DNA from: Candidula unifasciata
Taxonomy: Eukaryota; Mollusca; Gastropoda; Stylommatophora; Geomitridae
Length of the DNA: 64,000 bases
Assembly: GCA_905116865.2 (NCBI GenBank)
Contig: CAJHNH020001147.1
Location: 36,001 to 100,000, forward strand
Reading direction: 5' to 3'
The position numbers were made by a program, and so were the translations under genes. Below, piece by piece: positions 43,576 to 55,526 of the stretch; positions within the stretch are counted from its first letter, which is position 1, and every line of letters starts with the position of its first letter. The notes below the pieces were generated by a model. The model ran no database searches. It was not told the origin of the DNA and saw nothing but the letters and a program-made list of their open reading frames with translations.

Positions 43576-44017
43576 TCGATCGATTAGCAAAACCCACTGT
43601 CTTGTTTGATCATGAATAATTGCTGAAGTGGAACATGACCATTGAATTACTTCACCGATTCCAATTCACCTGCACTCCGACATTAGGACCTTTCATTGCT
43701 AGCCTAGGCGCATCGTAACGTGTATACAAAATATTAGGTGGTTAAAGTGAGACGGCCTTTGTTGAAAGTTGCTGATTCAGGTTTTCAATACTTCAAAGAC
43801 CTTTAGAGGCCTGTTAGGAACATTTGAACCGTGCTTGTGTTGTACTTTTGACACCCGCCCAGGAAATATCTTTGAAAAGCCGTATTCACTAGTGCGTCAA
43901 CATTGAGGACGTGAAAGATTTGCCTTGTTAGGACTGTTGGTATTCAGGCAACCTATATTTCCTAAGTAGTCAATGGGCTTTTTATAGATTTGGTTGGTTG
44001 CTATCTCACTCTGTATG

Positions 44018-44020
<3 letters not shown>
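43576..44020. other. No gene recognised
   Basis: Unique-looking. Confidence 0.45.
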
Positions 44021-44073
<53 letters not shown>

Positions 44074-44152
44074 TGTGCATGCGTGTGTGTGTGCGTGCGT
44101 GTATGACTGTGTGTATGTGTCTACATGTGTATCTGTGTGTGTGTGCATGCAG
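44021..44152. repeat. (TC)n then GT-rich tract
   Basis: TC repeat 44022-44070 followed by TGTGTG/TGCGTG mixtures to ~44150. Confidence 0.93.
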
Positions 44153-44231
44153 TTTACCACCCATGCTTTTGTGCTTTTTTGTGTGTGATATTCATAATGT
44201 GCATATTATCAGATGAATATAAAATGCTTAT

Positions 44232-44343
44232 TTATAAAATACAGCTGCAGTGTGAAAGACAGGTGTTTGGAAGGGCCGAATGTAAGAAGGGCCTGCGTGC
44301 CCAATTTGTTACCCTTTAAAAATAAAGTTCGTTCGTTCGTTCT
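44232..44343 (+). mobile_element. Family D retroposon 3' end, copy D2
   Basis: TGTGAAAGACAGGTGTTTGG, AAGGGCCTGCGTGCCCAATT, CCTTTAAAAATAAAGTTCG and a (TTCG)n tail. Matches D1 at 25.2 kb. A microsatellite-rich block follows immediately. Confidence 0.75.
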
Positions 44344-44349
44344 CTTTAT

Positions 44350-44351
44350 AT

Positions 44352-44447
<96 letters not shown>

Positions 44448-44452
44448 TATAT

Positions 44453-44510
<58 letters not shown>
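44350..44510. repeat. (CA)n-(TA)n-(TC)n compound microsatellite
   Basis: ACACAC, then ~42 TA units (44362-44445), then ~25 TC units (44455-44506). Confidence 0.97.
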
Positions 44511-44511
<1 letters not shown>

Positions 44512-44599
44512 ACCCACTAACTCTACCGCAGCCCTCTCTCTGCATTGGTATAGTTTTAGTCATCTCTTTCTCATTTTTCTTTTGTCTCCAGACCTTTTT

Positions 44600-44802
44600 T
44601 GCTTGGTTCTCACCTCTCTCTGCCTACCTCTGTCTGCCTACATCTGTCTGCCTACCTCTCTCTGCCTACCTCTCTCTGTCTACATCTGTCTGCCTACCTC
44701 TCTCTGCCTACATCTGTCTGCCTACCTCTGTCTGCCTACCTCTCTCTGCCTACCTCTGTCTGCCTACCTCTCTCTGCCTACCTCTCTCTGCTTACTTCTC
44801 TC
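44600..44802. repeat. 12-bp minisatellite (CTCTCTGCCTAC)n
   Basis: About 16 copies of CTCTCTGCCTAC/ATCTGTCTGCCT variants; 12-bp period keeps frames open (LSLPT repeats). Confidence 0.93.
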
Positions 44803-44907
44803 TTTTGTCTGTTCGACCCCCACCCCTCCCTCACCCCTCACATATTTCTGAAGTTTGGTGTCTTTCTTTCTTTGTCTTTTACACTTTGTTTTTGTTTCCT
44901 GTATATT

Positions 44908-45027
44908 TGAGAGGTTTCGACAAAACTGACAGTATCTTCATCAAACACGGTGTCTCTGTGTTTGTGTGCGCGCGCGGGTGCGTGTTATGAAGATACAAGC
45001 AGTTTTGTCGAAACTTCTAATATTTTC
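44908..45027. mobile_element. Inverted repeat with ~31-bp arms
   Basis: The left arm GGTTTCGACAAAACTGACAG plus TATCTTCATCA (44917-44947) and the reverse complement of the right arm AGTTTCGACAAAACTGCTTG plus TATCTTCATAA (near 44987-45017) match at 26 of 31 positions. A GT/CG-rich spacer of ~40 bp separates them. Arms read GATGAAGATAC...GTCGAAAC, which recalls hammerhead-ribozyme cores associated with Penelope-like elements, but the CUGAUGA core and stem II are not intact. Confidence 0.7.
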
Positions 45028-45054
45028 GTTTTTTGTGTGGCACTGTTGGCTAAG

Positions 45055-45715
45055 AATATACAAATGCAAGCTAGTCAGGTGTAAGAATATACACATGTAA
45101 ACTAGTTAGGTGTAAGAATATACACGTGCAAGCTAGTCAGGTGTAAGAATATACACATGTAAACTAGTTAGGTGTAAGAATATACACGTGCAAGCTAGTC
45201 AGGTGTAAGAATATACACATGTAAACTAGTTAGGTGTAAGAATATACACGTGCAAGCTAGTCAGGTGTAAGAATATACACATGTAAACTAGTTAGGTGTA
45301 AGAATATACACGTGCAAGCTAGTCAGGTGTAAGAATATACACATGTAAACTAGTTAGGTGTAAGAATATACACATGTAAACTAGTCAGGTGTAAGAATAT
45401 ACACATGTAAACTAGTTAGGTGTAAGAATATACACATGTAAACTAGTTAGGTGTAAGAATATACACGTGCAAGCTAGTCAGGTGTAAGAATATACACATG
45501 TAAACTAGTTAGGTGTAAGAATATACACATGCAAGCTAGTTAGGTGTAAGAATATACAAATGCAAGCTAGTCAGGTGTAAGAATATACAAATGCAAGCTA
45601 ATCAGGTGTAAGAATATACACATGCAAGCTAATCAGGTGTAAGAATATACACATGCAAGCTAATCAGATATAAGAATATACATAGACAAGCTAGCTAGTC
45701 AGGTGTAATACTTAT
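45055..45715. repeat. 31-bp minisatellite, about 21 copies, dimeric order
   Basis: Two unit types alternate: GTAAGAATATACACGTGCAA with GCTAGTCAGGT, and GTAAGAATATACACATGTAA with ACTAGTTAGGT. The A-B alternation (62 bp) holds for the first ~10 units, then becomes irregular. Confidence 0.96.
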
Positions 45716-45796
45716 CGGAGAAATAAAATGGGTTGCTCACTTAGACAGAATGCATTACACTGCAATTTCTATGTGAACAAGACATGTTAATGGTGT

Positions 45797-46965
45797 TCAG
45801 ACAATGATACGAGAGTAGCTTTCATTCCCGTCCATGCCTTTCAGACAGTGATACGAGAGTAGCTTTCATTCCCGTCCATGCCTTTCAGACAGTGATACGA
45901 GAGTAGCTTTCATTCCCGTCCATGCCTTTCAGACAGTGATACGAGAGTAGCTTTCATTCCCGTCCATGCCTTTCAGACAGTGATACGAGACTAGCTTTCA
46001 TCCCCGTCCTTGCCTTTCAGACAATGATACGAGAGTAGCTTTCATCCCCGTCCATGCCTTTCAGACAGTGATACGAGAGTAGCTTTCATCCCCGTCCTTG
46101 CCTTTCAGACAATGATACGAGAGTAGCTTTCATCCCCGTCCTTGCCTTTCAGACAATGATACGAGAGTAGCTTTCATCCCCGTCCATGCCTTTCAGACAG
46201 TGATACGAGAGTAGCTTTCATCCCCGTCCTTGCCTTTCAGACAATGATACGAGAGTAGCTTTCATCCCCGTCCATGCCTTTCAGACAGTGATACGAGAGT
46301 AGCTTTTATCCCCGTCCTTGCCTTTCAGACAATGATACGAGAGTAGCTTTCATCCCCGTCCAAGCCTTTCAGACAGTGATACGAGAGAAGCTTTCATCCC
46401 CGTCCAACACTTTCTGACAGTGATACAGCAGTCACTTTTATTCCTGTTCATGGCTGTCAGACAATGATATGACAGAAGCTTTAATTCTCGTTCATTGCTT
46501 TCTCACAGTGATATGACAGTAGCTTTCATTCTTGTCCAAAACCTTTCAGACAGTGATTCGTGAGTCGCTTTCAGTTCCCCCCATAGCTTTCAAATAATGA
46601 GACGACAGTAGCTTTCATTCCTGTTCATAAACTTTTAGATAATGATACAAGAGTCACTTTCATTCCCGTCCATAAACTTTTAGATAATGATACGAGTGTC
46701 GCTTTCATTCCCGTCCATAAACTTTTAGAAAATGATACGAGAGTCGCTTTCATTCCGTTCATAAACTTTTAGATAATGATACAAGAGTCGCTTTCATTCT
46801 CGTTCATAAACCTTTAGATAATGATACGAAAGTCGCTTTCATTCCCGTTCATAAACTTTTAGATAATGATACGAGAGTCGCTTTCATTCCCGTCCATAAA
46901 CATTTAGATAATGATACAAGAGTCGCTTTCATTCTCGTTCATACCTGTCTGACAGTGATGCGAGA
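45797..46965. repeat. 44-bp minisatellite, about 26 copies in two subtypes
   Basis: Period 44 measured from 45797 to 45841. Subtype 1 (to ~46420): TCAGACAGTGATACGAGAGT, AGCTTTCATTCCCGTCCATG. Subtype 2 (46600-46965): TTAGATAATGATACGAGAGT, CGCTTTCATTCCCGTCCATAA. Intermediate diverged units lie between. Confidence 0.96.
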
Positions 46966-47144
46966 GTTGTTCGACAGTAGATGACTGGGTCTCAGCACGT
47001 GACATTCCAGTAGTTAATAGGTTAATGAAGGGATGAAAAAAAAAAAATATATATATATAAAAAATAATGTTGCCACAAAAATTAGATGGCACATTTATTG
47101 CCATACATATTTGGCACTTATAAGACAGAGAAGATCGCTCTATA

Positions 47145-47395
47145 CTGGAATCATCCTGGATAGGAAACGAGCGACGAGTTACCAGACAGGCACTGAAGTG
47201 GGACATAACGGGATTAAAGAGGCCTGGGCGCCGCAGAAAACGCATAAAAGGAAGGTTGATTGAGAGACCAAAGCTGCTGGACAGGGTTTCATCCATGATA
47301 TTTAATGCATTTCACAGGATAGAACTGAATGGAATAGACTGCTGGCCTTATATGACATAACGGCAAAACGAGACAATGAATGAATGAATGAATGA
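47145..47395 (+). mobile_element. LINE C-terminus with (GAAT)n tail
   Basis: One frame reads RVTRQALKWDITGLKRPGRR, RKRIKGRLIERPKLL and ends ELNGIDCWPYMT with stop at 47358-47360. RQAL.W...G.KRPGRP(R)RK is the usual tail motif of LINE RTs. After ~20 bp the DNA becomes (TGAA)n at 47376-47395, the expected retroposon tail. 5'-truncated. Confidence 0.82.
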
Positions 47396-49050
47396 AAATA
47401 TGATACAGGTCTTGACAGATGCGTTATGACATAGACGACAGTGTTACGTAAACATTTAATCAAGCACGCACACACACACACAAATAAGTAAATAAATGTA
47501 CACTGAAATACAATGATGAAGGATGCCTGGCCGTTAACTGCGCAATCTATTATTTGTGCACGCATTATTTACTTTTTTAGTACGGAAGAACTTTGTGTTA
47601 AAAATAAACAAAAATAAATACTTAGAATAACACGGCTAGAATACAAAAAGACAAAAAAAAAAAAGAAAGAAATCTCTCTCCCCCCCCCCCCCCCTTCCCC
47701 CCCCCCCCCCCCCCCAGAGAAAGAGAAAGAAAGAACAATGCATACAAAAAGGCACAGATACACTAACACACACACACATGCAAACAGAGTTGGTTTTTTT
47801 AATTGGTGGCAGAAACAAGTAGACAGGAACTGTTTTAAACCGAGTAGTTCACGACTGCATGCTAACACACACATTCTCTTTAAGAACTTCTCTCTCACAA
47901 CAAGACAAATGTATCCTCTTGGTGCAGACAATTTTCTGCCGTCATTCTGGAGTTATATTTTTTATCTTCTGTACAACTATCCCCTCCATCCTCCTCATAT
48001 TTCAACTCAGCTATAGCGTTGTCATCAACATTCCACAAAGTCGGTAAAGTCGGTAACGCGTGATGAGTTCAGTGGTACCAGTGGCAATCTGAGAATTTGC
48101 TGGGTTCTAGAAAGGGAAAGAAAAGAAAAAGTAGTTCCTCCTGCTCATTGATTGGAAGGTTAACGCGGATGAGGACAGATGCCGCGAAAACTTGGATTGG
48201 TTTATTTGGTTTGTTCCCCCTTCACGTGAGTAAGCTAAGAGTTTGTGGATCCAAGCCTGGCCCGGTTTTTTGTAAGGTTTAACATGTTTTTGATGTTGGG
48301 TAGGAATATAGACAGTGGGAGGATAAAATCTGTGTCCACGTTGTTGTATAGCTCTTTTCAAAACTCGTGCCCTCACATGTTACCAAATCAAAGTAGTTTT
48401 TCCTCGCTGTAAATTTGAACAAAGAAGACACAAGAATAGGCGCACAAGTTATTACCTGTCATATTTCACTACATCTCGTCAGGTACATACTACAGTAACG
48501 ATCAAAATAAAGCAAATAAACGAGTCTTTTGAACTAAAAACTAAATTGCTACATTAAAAAAAACACGTCTGTTTCCCCAGGGTAAACGAAGGGAAAAAAC
48601 CATGTCTTTCTGTCTGCATAATTCTGGACTAAACCGGTTTATAGCTGTTTCTTCCACAAATCTCAGTAAACTGCGGTATATTATAATTTTTAGCGATACA
48701 AAAAGAATTAATAATCAAAAGTCAAAGAAATTCGTGGCTTTAAGAAAAAGCAGCACCTATGCAATTATAAATTATAAATAGACAAGAACATGAAAGTCTT
48801 AGACGACACTCGACATTTGTTGTTGATATGGACGCGAGTTTTCGAGACATTAGGTCAAGTGTGAACAAAGAAGACAAAAACAATAAATTTCATTATTTAT
48901 TGCCTGGGATATTTCACTGTATCTCGTCAAATGCATTAGATGCAGTAGCAGTTGATTAAACTGAAGCAAATTAATCAATCCTTCCAACTGAAGCACAAAA
49001 TCAACTACGTTCAAAAATAGGTGTCCATTTTACCAGGGCAGACTTAGGCT
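47396..49050. other. No gene; poly-C runs at 47680-47715
   Basis: Two C runs of about 16 and 19 separated by TT, flanked by purine-rich DNA. Remaining sequence is unique-looking; frames of 60-120 codons overlap the homopolymers. Confidence 0.5.
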
Positions 49051-49054
49051 CGTC

Positions 49055-49440
49055 ACTATCATCATGCCTAAACACCGTGCGTCGCTGGGTCACCAACTGT
49101 TGACTGTTTGATCAGTTCCCTCCACCTTTGCCATGGACTTCATGTCTGCACGACTAAGTCCTGTCCAGCAGTCAGTCACGTTCTCTATCCCGGTGTTTCG
49201 CGGTCTTCTCCTGTCCCCCTTTACTAAGCCCAGTTAGATCAGTTTACACATCCATACTATTTTGTTTTCCACCTTTTCACTGTAGTTAAAAATGTGTGAA
49301 TACTTGCCACTGTACTGGGTAATCATACGGCAATCTTCGTCATTTCTGATGTGGTCTCTGTAGACATGTCGCCCCCTGAAAGATCGCATTTCCAACGCTT
49401 GTATCTTCTTTTCGAGTGTCACAGGGCTGCCAATGATGGG
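49055..49440 (-). mobile_element. LINE reverse transcriptase thumb/C-terminus remnant
   Basis: The minus strand reads MTLEKKIQALEMRSFRGRHV, YRDHIRNDEDCRMITQYSGK, then VENKIVW and, past a stop, KGDRRRPRNTGIENVTDCWT and GLSRADMKSM. These align with the LEKKIQALEMRC.RK, YRDHI.NEE.R, KRRRGRP...W.DNI.EWTGLS motifs of LINE RTs. One stop plus substitutions; inactive. Confidence 0.88.
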
Positions 49441-50195
49441 TTTTGACCCCCAGACCTGGGTTTTTATTTAACACCTTAAGTTACGATTTTGGAATCTTGG
49501 GTTTTTATAAAATATTTCCTTATATAAAAGTGGATACAAATTTCGTTTCGTAACTATAAAATTTTTACTTTTAATCAATCTTGAGTTTTTGTTTTTGTTC
49601 ATTGTTCTTTGCTTATGTATTGCTGGTTTTTTTTTTTTTTTTTTTTGCCAGCTTAGCTTGGGATTTGATAAAAATCCTATTGGCAGCCCTTCATCTGTTA
49701 AGTTCCATGTTTCTCAGCCATGTGTAAACGTACCGTAGACAGTCGAAGCTTCACGGGCCGTTCATGTGTTTGAGGATAGAAAAAGTCAAGACAGTCTGTC
49801 CTGCACCGGGTAACCAGTTAAAGATGAGTTGTTTGGTTAGGAATGAGTTAATGTAATGCGAAAACGGCTGTGGCAATCCATAATTTCAAACTGACTCGGT
49901 GTCTTCGCCGTGTCAACGCACGTGTTGCTAAGTTGAACTAGCAAACACCTGTGTCGCATACCTGGATGACAAGGCCCTCGCCTAGGTGCCCGTTAAAACA
50001 CAGGGTTATCTGATGGAACTGAAGCCCGCATGACTTCAGGCTGCCTAGCTATGAGGGCACATGTTCGCACATCTAATAACTAGGTGAAACTAACAGCTGC
50101 TGGTTATATGGCCTTTTTGTGTTCAATGAATGAACGAGGTTACCAGTGAGAACCATCTATGTACTTTTTACCGAGAACTGTGGTTTTTTGTCCAC
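49441..50195. other. No gene recognised
   Basis: T run 49628-49647. A small inverted repeat GAAGCCCGCATGACTTC lies near 50020-50036. Nothing else seen. Confidence 0.45.
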
Positions 50196-50202
50196 TCCTG
50201 CA

Positions 50203-50600
50203 CTGCCGAGGCTGAGCGGTCTCGAGGCAGGGCATCCGCCTCAAGTGCTGGAGATCATGGGTTCAGGCCCCGGTGAACGCTGGGAGTTTTTAAGTGGACC
50301 TCTAGTAATTTATACTGGTCTCTGGGTAGTAAGATCGGACGCCCGTTTGAATTTTTGCCCACGTAAAAAGTCCATAAGCAGTTGAAAATCGAAAAGAGTA
50401 GTAACGGCGCTGCCCGGCCAAAAGTGTTGGAGTGAAAAATCTACCCTAATTATTTTAGGATCCTCGCCGGTGCTACGAAGTTCGTGCACTGTGCTGAGAT
50501 TTCTGGGACTCAGGCTTGAGTTAGAAGTAGGACGGAGCACTTATGAGTTACTACCCTTGTGCCATGACGTTGATCTGTTGTATAAACCATAAACCATCAA
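50203..50600 (+). mobile_element. tRNA-derived SINE, family A, copy A2
   Basis: The head GAGGCTGAGCGGTCTCGAGG, then CCGCCTCAAGTGCTGGAGAT and ATGGGTTCAGGCCCCGG, resembles a Leu/Ser-type tRNA (A box GGCTGAGCGG, B box GGTTCAGGCCC). The body blocks CTCTGGGTAG, ATCGGACGCCCG, AACGGCGCTGCCCGG and TCCTCGCCGGTGCTACGAAG match A1. It extends ~130 bp beyond the point where A1 ends, finishing with ATAAACCATAAACC. Confidence 0.85.
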
Positions 50601-50828
50601 CTTTTTGGGGGTCGGGAGAAAAGGACAAGAAAACCCCCATGCGGGTTCTGAGTGCCCACTATTGCCAGGGAAAAAAAAAATAGCCCGACTACCACTCTGA
50701 CAAGTATGTCGTAGCACGCTGTGAACGGCCGTAATTTTCTTTCACGGATACTGTATCCCCAAAGATGCTGGGTCGTTTTTTATTCATTTTTGACTGAGCA
50801 AGAGATTCGCCATATAGTGCATGGGACA

Positions 50829-51657
50829 ATCTAGCACTTTCAAGGTTTGGCACAGATGCACACCACAATATAGCACTTTCAAGGTTTGGCACAGATGTAC
50901 ACCACAATCTAGCACTTTCAAGGTTTGGCACAGATGCACACCACAATCTAGCACTTTCAAGGTTTGGCACAGATGTACACCACAATCTAGCACTTTCAAG
51001 GTTTGGCACAGATGTACACCACAATCTAGCACTTTCAATGTTTGGCACAGATGTACACCACAATCTCACACTTTCAAGGTTTGGCACAGATGCACACTAC
51101 AATCTAGCACTTTCAATGTTTGGCACAGATGTACACCACAATCTCACATTTTCAAGGTTTGGCACAAAGGCACACCACAATCTCACACATTCAAGGTTTG
51201 GCACAGATGTACATAACAATCTAGCACTTTCAATGTTTGGCACAGATGTACATAACAATCTAGCACTTTCAATGTTTGGCACAGATGTACACCACAATCT
51301 AGCACTTTCAATGTTTGGCACAGATGTACACCACAATCTAGCACTTTCAAGGTTTGGCACAGATGTATATAACAATCTAGCACTTTCAATGTTTGGAACA
51401 GATGTACATCACAATCTAGCACTTTCAATGTATGGCACAGATGTACATCACAATCTAGCACTTTTAAGGTTTGGCACAGATGTACATAACAATCTAGCAC
51501 TTTCAATGTTTGGAACAGATGTACATCACAATCTAGCACTTTCAATGTTTGGCACAGATGTACATAACAATCTAGCACTTTTAATGTTTGGCACAGATGT
51601 ACACCACAATCTAGCACTTTCAATGTTTAGCACGGATGCACACCACAATCTCACTCT
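50829..51657. repeat. 39-bp minisatellite, about 21 copies
   Basis: Unit ATCTAGCACTTTCAAGGTTT, GGCACAGATGTACACCACA. The 39-bp length keeps frames open on both strands (NLALSMFGTDVHH; CVHLCQTLKVLD). A decayed family-C-like word ACAAGTATGTCGTA precedes it at 50700. Confidence 0.97.
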
Positions 51658-52638
51658 ATAAATATAAGTTAGTTGATAGGTTTTATAATTGCAAATAATG
51701 CCCGGGCAATATTTTGGTTTAAGATTGCATGTATAAAAGCCCGTCTAGTTTTCGCCCTTATCTGAGATGGGTAGGCGAGTGATTCACTACCCTGGGACGT
51801 GGAAAGATTATATACTAAAGGTGTCAATAATATTACGTGAGCTTGTGATAATTATGAAATTATTTTATTCCCTCATTACTTTCAAGGTAATTTGTGCCTA
51901 CAACAGACTTACCACTAGCAATTCATTACTAACAGGGGAAAAGCATAACACTGTGGTAAAGTTATAGGATAACTGAGCCAGCGCTAACTTTCCTTGGGAA
52001 CACGACAGCTTTAGAAATAAATAACTTTGTTTCCGAGCTGGTTGTCGAGGGCCCGGTTTGTTTCAGCCGAGTTATTTCTGTTTGTGGGATTACAAGTCGA
52101 CGTGAGTTAGGTTGCCTGCAGACACAGCTCACTCGGAGTTATTTATACACAGGTGCGACAGGTAAGACATGTTCCTGTTTATTTCCTTTAAAAAAATACT
52201 TTATTGAAGTTTTCGAAGTCTATTTTAGATGCATCTTGCTTCTTTTGATTTGCCGTAAATTAATTTTAGCCGAGTTTTGTCTTTATCACATTGTTGTATT
52301 TTTAAAGCTGTAATTGCGTTGTTTATCTCATCCTAATATAACTTTGTATGTGAAGAGCGTGTGATCGAGTGCTGATGGTGTTTTCCGGTGAAAGATGTGA
52401 TTGTTTGTTGATATTGGTGGAATCTTTCAGTCATAGCTGATGGGCGGGGGGGGGGGGGGGGGGTGGCGTAGGGTGTATAGTTACACTGTTGTAACAAAGG
52501 GTTTCACTGTAACAGTTGTAGACAGTTTCATTTTCTAGAAAAGTTAGTGCGAACAAAGTTGTTATAGTTACTAGTGTGGACAATTTTATTTTACAGTAAT
52601 AATAATGGAACATTATTGGGACATTAAGACGTCCAAGC
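51658..52638. other. No gene recognised; poly-G at 52445-52464
   Basis: Unique-looking AT-rich sequence with one ~20-G run. A 66-codon plus frame lacks motif. Confidence 0.5.
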
Positions 52639-52644
52639 ATAACT

Positions 52645-53112
52645 ATGAGTGCAGTGCAAAGAGATTATTAACAGCCTGTTCATTCCAACATTAAGCTACC
52701 AGTGTCAGACATGGACACTATCTAAAGCCCATATACGCAAAATTACCACCTGCGAGATGAGGTGCCTGAGAAAAGCAGCCAACCTAACCATACGAGATCG
52801 AGTGAATAATGAAACTATCAGGCAAATTGTTGGAACGACACCTTGTACTAGATTCATCGAGAAACAGCAGATCAAGTGCTTTGGCCATCTCGTTAGAATG
52901 CAGCAAGATCATATCATCACAAGAACTACATCTCAGAAGATCAGCTACAAGAGCAAGAGGACGACTGCGAAAAAATGGATGGACAAAATTAAAGATACTC
53001 TACGCCCTTACGGCATGACAATAGCCAGTGGCAGCCAACGTGCACTGGATCGCAAAATAAACCCTCCCCACGCCGCTTAACGGCAAAAGTGGTTTATCTT
53101 GATGCTGATGAA
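52645..53112 (+). mobile_element. LINE reverse transcriptase C-terminus (PPHAA end), nearly intact frame
   Basis: A 143-codon frame reads YQCQTWTLSKAHIRKITTCE, MRCLRKAANLTIRDRVNNET, FIEKQQIKCFGHLVRMQQDH and ends INPPHAA with a stop at 53078-53080. The order LSY.C..WTL...EMRCLR, RDR..NE.IR, IE..QLR.FGH..RM is typical of LINE RT thumb and tail. The short 3' UTR CGGCAAAAGTGGTTTATCTT then GATGCTGATGAAT fits a decayed (GAT)n tail. No stop in 143 codons makes it one of the younger fragments. Confidence 0.92.
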
Positions 53113-53760
53113 TAATGTAACTACAATTATGTAATCATAATGATGGAAAATTGTATTTTTAAATAATAATGTTCACAAATAGGATATCTCAACAAATTAT
53201 TGATGGTAATTATAGTGCAAAGTAGAATTTCACAGTTACAATATACAAATTCTATTCTTTAAATAGTGGTGGAGAAAATACCTATATAATTGTGGTGGTG
53301 AAATAATTGTTTATGGTGGGGAAACGGGAATTAATAAATACGGGTACAATACAATCTTATAGATGGGTGGATGTTATTAGTTTATTGTAAATGTAATAGT
53401 GACAAGAATGAGAAAAAAAAAAAGGTTACAAAATCATTTTCCCGCCAGTATTGACAACCATACTGACGATGCGGACACCAGTTAAATGGGAGTAGTAGTA
53501 GTGTTGCAGATATAGCCATACTTTCAGCTCTGTGGTGACATATGAAGTAGTAGTAGTGGCGGTAGTAGTAGCAGTAGTGGTAGTGATGATTGAAACAGTT
53601 GTACAACTTTTGGCACTGGTGCAATAGCAGCCATCACTAACAACCTGCTACCTGCTACCACTATTGCTGCTTCTGCTACTGCTACTGCTGTTCCTGCTGC
53701 TGCTGCTGCTACTACTACTATAACCACTACTACTTTTACACAGAAGCAAATAGCATTACT
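53113..53760. other. No gene; increasingly GTA/CTG-rich triplets
   Basis: AT-rich unique sequence to ~53480, then degenerate AGT and CTG triplets that grade into the next array. Confidence 0.55.
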
Positions 53761-54850
53761 ACTAACGCTGCAGATACTACTACTGTTACTACTACTTCTC
53801 TGCTACTGCTGGTATTTCTACTACTGCAGCTGCTGCTACTGTTGCTAGTGCTCCTACTCCTACTACATCTACTACTAATGTTGTTGCTGTTGCTGCTACT
53901 GTTGCTAGTGCTCCTACTCCTACTACATCTACTACTAATGTTGTTGCTGTTGCTGCTACTGTTGCTAGTGCTCCTACTCCTACTACATCTACTACTAATG
54001 TTGTTGCTGCTGCTGCTACTGTTGCTAGTGCTCCTACTCCTACTACATCTACTACTAATGTTGTTGCTGCTACTGTTGCTAGTGCTCCTACTCCTACTAC
54101 ATCTACTACTAATGTTGTTGCTGTTGCTGCTACTGTTGCTAGTGCTCCTACTCCTACTACATCTACTACTAATGTTGTTGCTGCTACTGTTGCTAGTGCT
54201 CCTACTCCTACTACATCTACTACTAATGTTGTTGCTGCTGCTGCTACTGTTGCTAGTGCTCCTACTCCTACTACATCTACTACTAATGTTGTTGCTGTTG
54301 CTGCTACTGTTGCTAGTGCTCCTACTCCTACTACATCTACTACTAATGTTGTTTGTTGCTGTTGCTGCTACTGTTGCTAGTGCTCCTACTCCTACTACAT
54401 CTACTACTAATGTTGTTGTTGCTGTTGCTGCTACTGTTGCTAGTGCTCCTACTCCTACTACATCTACTACTAATGTTGTTGTTGCTGCTATTGCTAGTGC
54501 TCCTACTCCTACTACATCTACTACTAATGTTGTTGCTGCTGCTAGTGCTCCTGCTCCTACTCCTACTACATCTACTACTAATGTTGTTGCTGTTGCTGCT
54601 ACTATTGCTAGTGCTCCTACTACATCTACTACTAATGTTGTTGCTGCTGCTGCTACTGTTGCTAGTGCTCCTACTCCTACTACATCTACTACTAATGTTG
54701 TTGCTGCTGCTGCTACTATTGCTAGTGCTCCTACTCCTACTACATCTACTACTAATGTTGTTGCTGCTGCTGCTACTGTTGTTGCTGCTACTGCACTACT
54801 GCTACTACTAATGTTGTTGCTGCTGCTGTTGCTCTACTACTTCTACTCTT
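53761..54850. repeat. 54-60 bp triplet-based minisatellite, about 17 copies
   Basis: Unit built from GTTGCTAGTGCTCCTACTCC, TACTACATCTACTACTAATG and a variable TTGTTGCTGTTGCTGCTACT segment; 60 bp in the first copies, later 54-57. Units are multiples of three, so a frame of 591 codons runs through this and the next tract. Confidence 0.95.
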
Positions 54851-54855
54851 ACTTC

Positions 54856-54887
<32 letters not shown>

Positions 54888-54922
54888 CTTCTTCTTTCTT
54901 CTTCTTCCACCCTTCTTCTTGT

Positions 54923-54955
<33 letters not shown>

Positions 54956-55454
54956 CTTCTTCTTCTTCTTCTTCTTCTTCTTCTTCTTTTTCTTTTTCTT
55001 TTCTTCTTCTTCTTCTTCTTCTTCTTCTTTCTTCTCTTCTTCTTCTTCTTCTTCTTCTTCTTCTTCTTCTTTGCCTTCTTCTTCTTCTTCTTCTTCTTCT
55101 TCTTCTTCTTCTTCTTCTTCTTCTTCTTCTTCTTCTTCTTCTTCTCTCTTCTTCTTTCTCTTTTCTTCTTCTTCTTCTTCTTCTTCTTCTTCTTCTTCTT
55201 CTTCTTCTTCTTCTTCTTCTTCTTCTTCTTCTTTCTTCTTCTTCTTCTTCTTCTTCTTCTTCTTCTTCTCTTCTTCTTCTTCTTCTTCTTCTTTCTTCTT
55301 CTTTTTTCTTCTTCTTCTTCTTCTTCTTCTTCTTCTTCTTCTTCTTCTTCTTCTTCTTCTTCTTCTTCTTCTTTCTTCTTCTTCTTTCTTCTTCTTCTTC
55401 TTCTTCTTCTTCTTATTCTTCTTCTTTATTCTTCTTCTTCTTCTTCTTCTTCTT

Positions 55455-55485
<31 letters not shown>

Positions 55486-55526
55486 TTATTACTTATTATT
55501 TTTTCTTCTTCTTCTTCTTCTTCTTC
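54851..55526. repeat. ~675-bp (CTT)n tract with interruptions
   Basis: The longest CTT/GAA tract in the window. On the minus strand it is the (GAA)n tail following C7. Interruptions such as TCTTTC shift the register. Confidence 0.97.

Noticed and set aside
50821..51661. Long frames on both strands in the 39-bp array
   Set aside because: A repeat length divisible by three keeps frames open; both strands are equally open, so this is not coding evidence.
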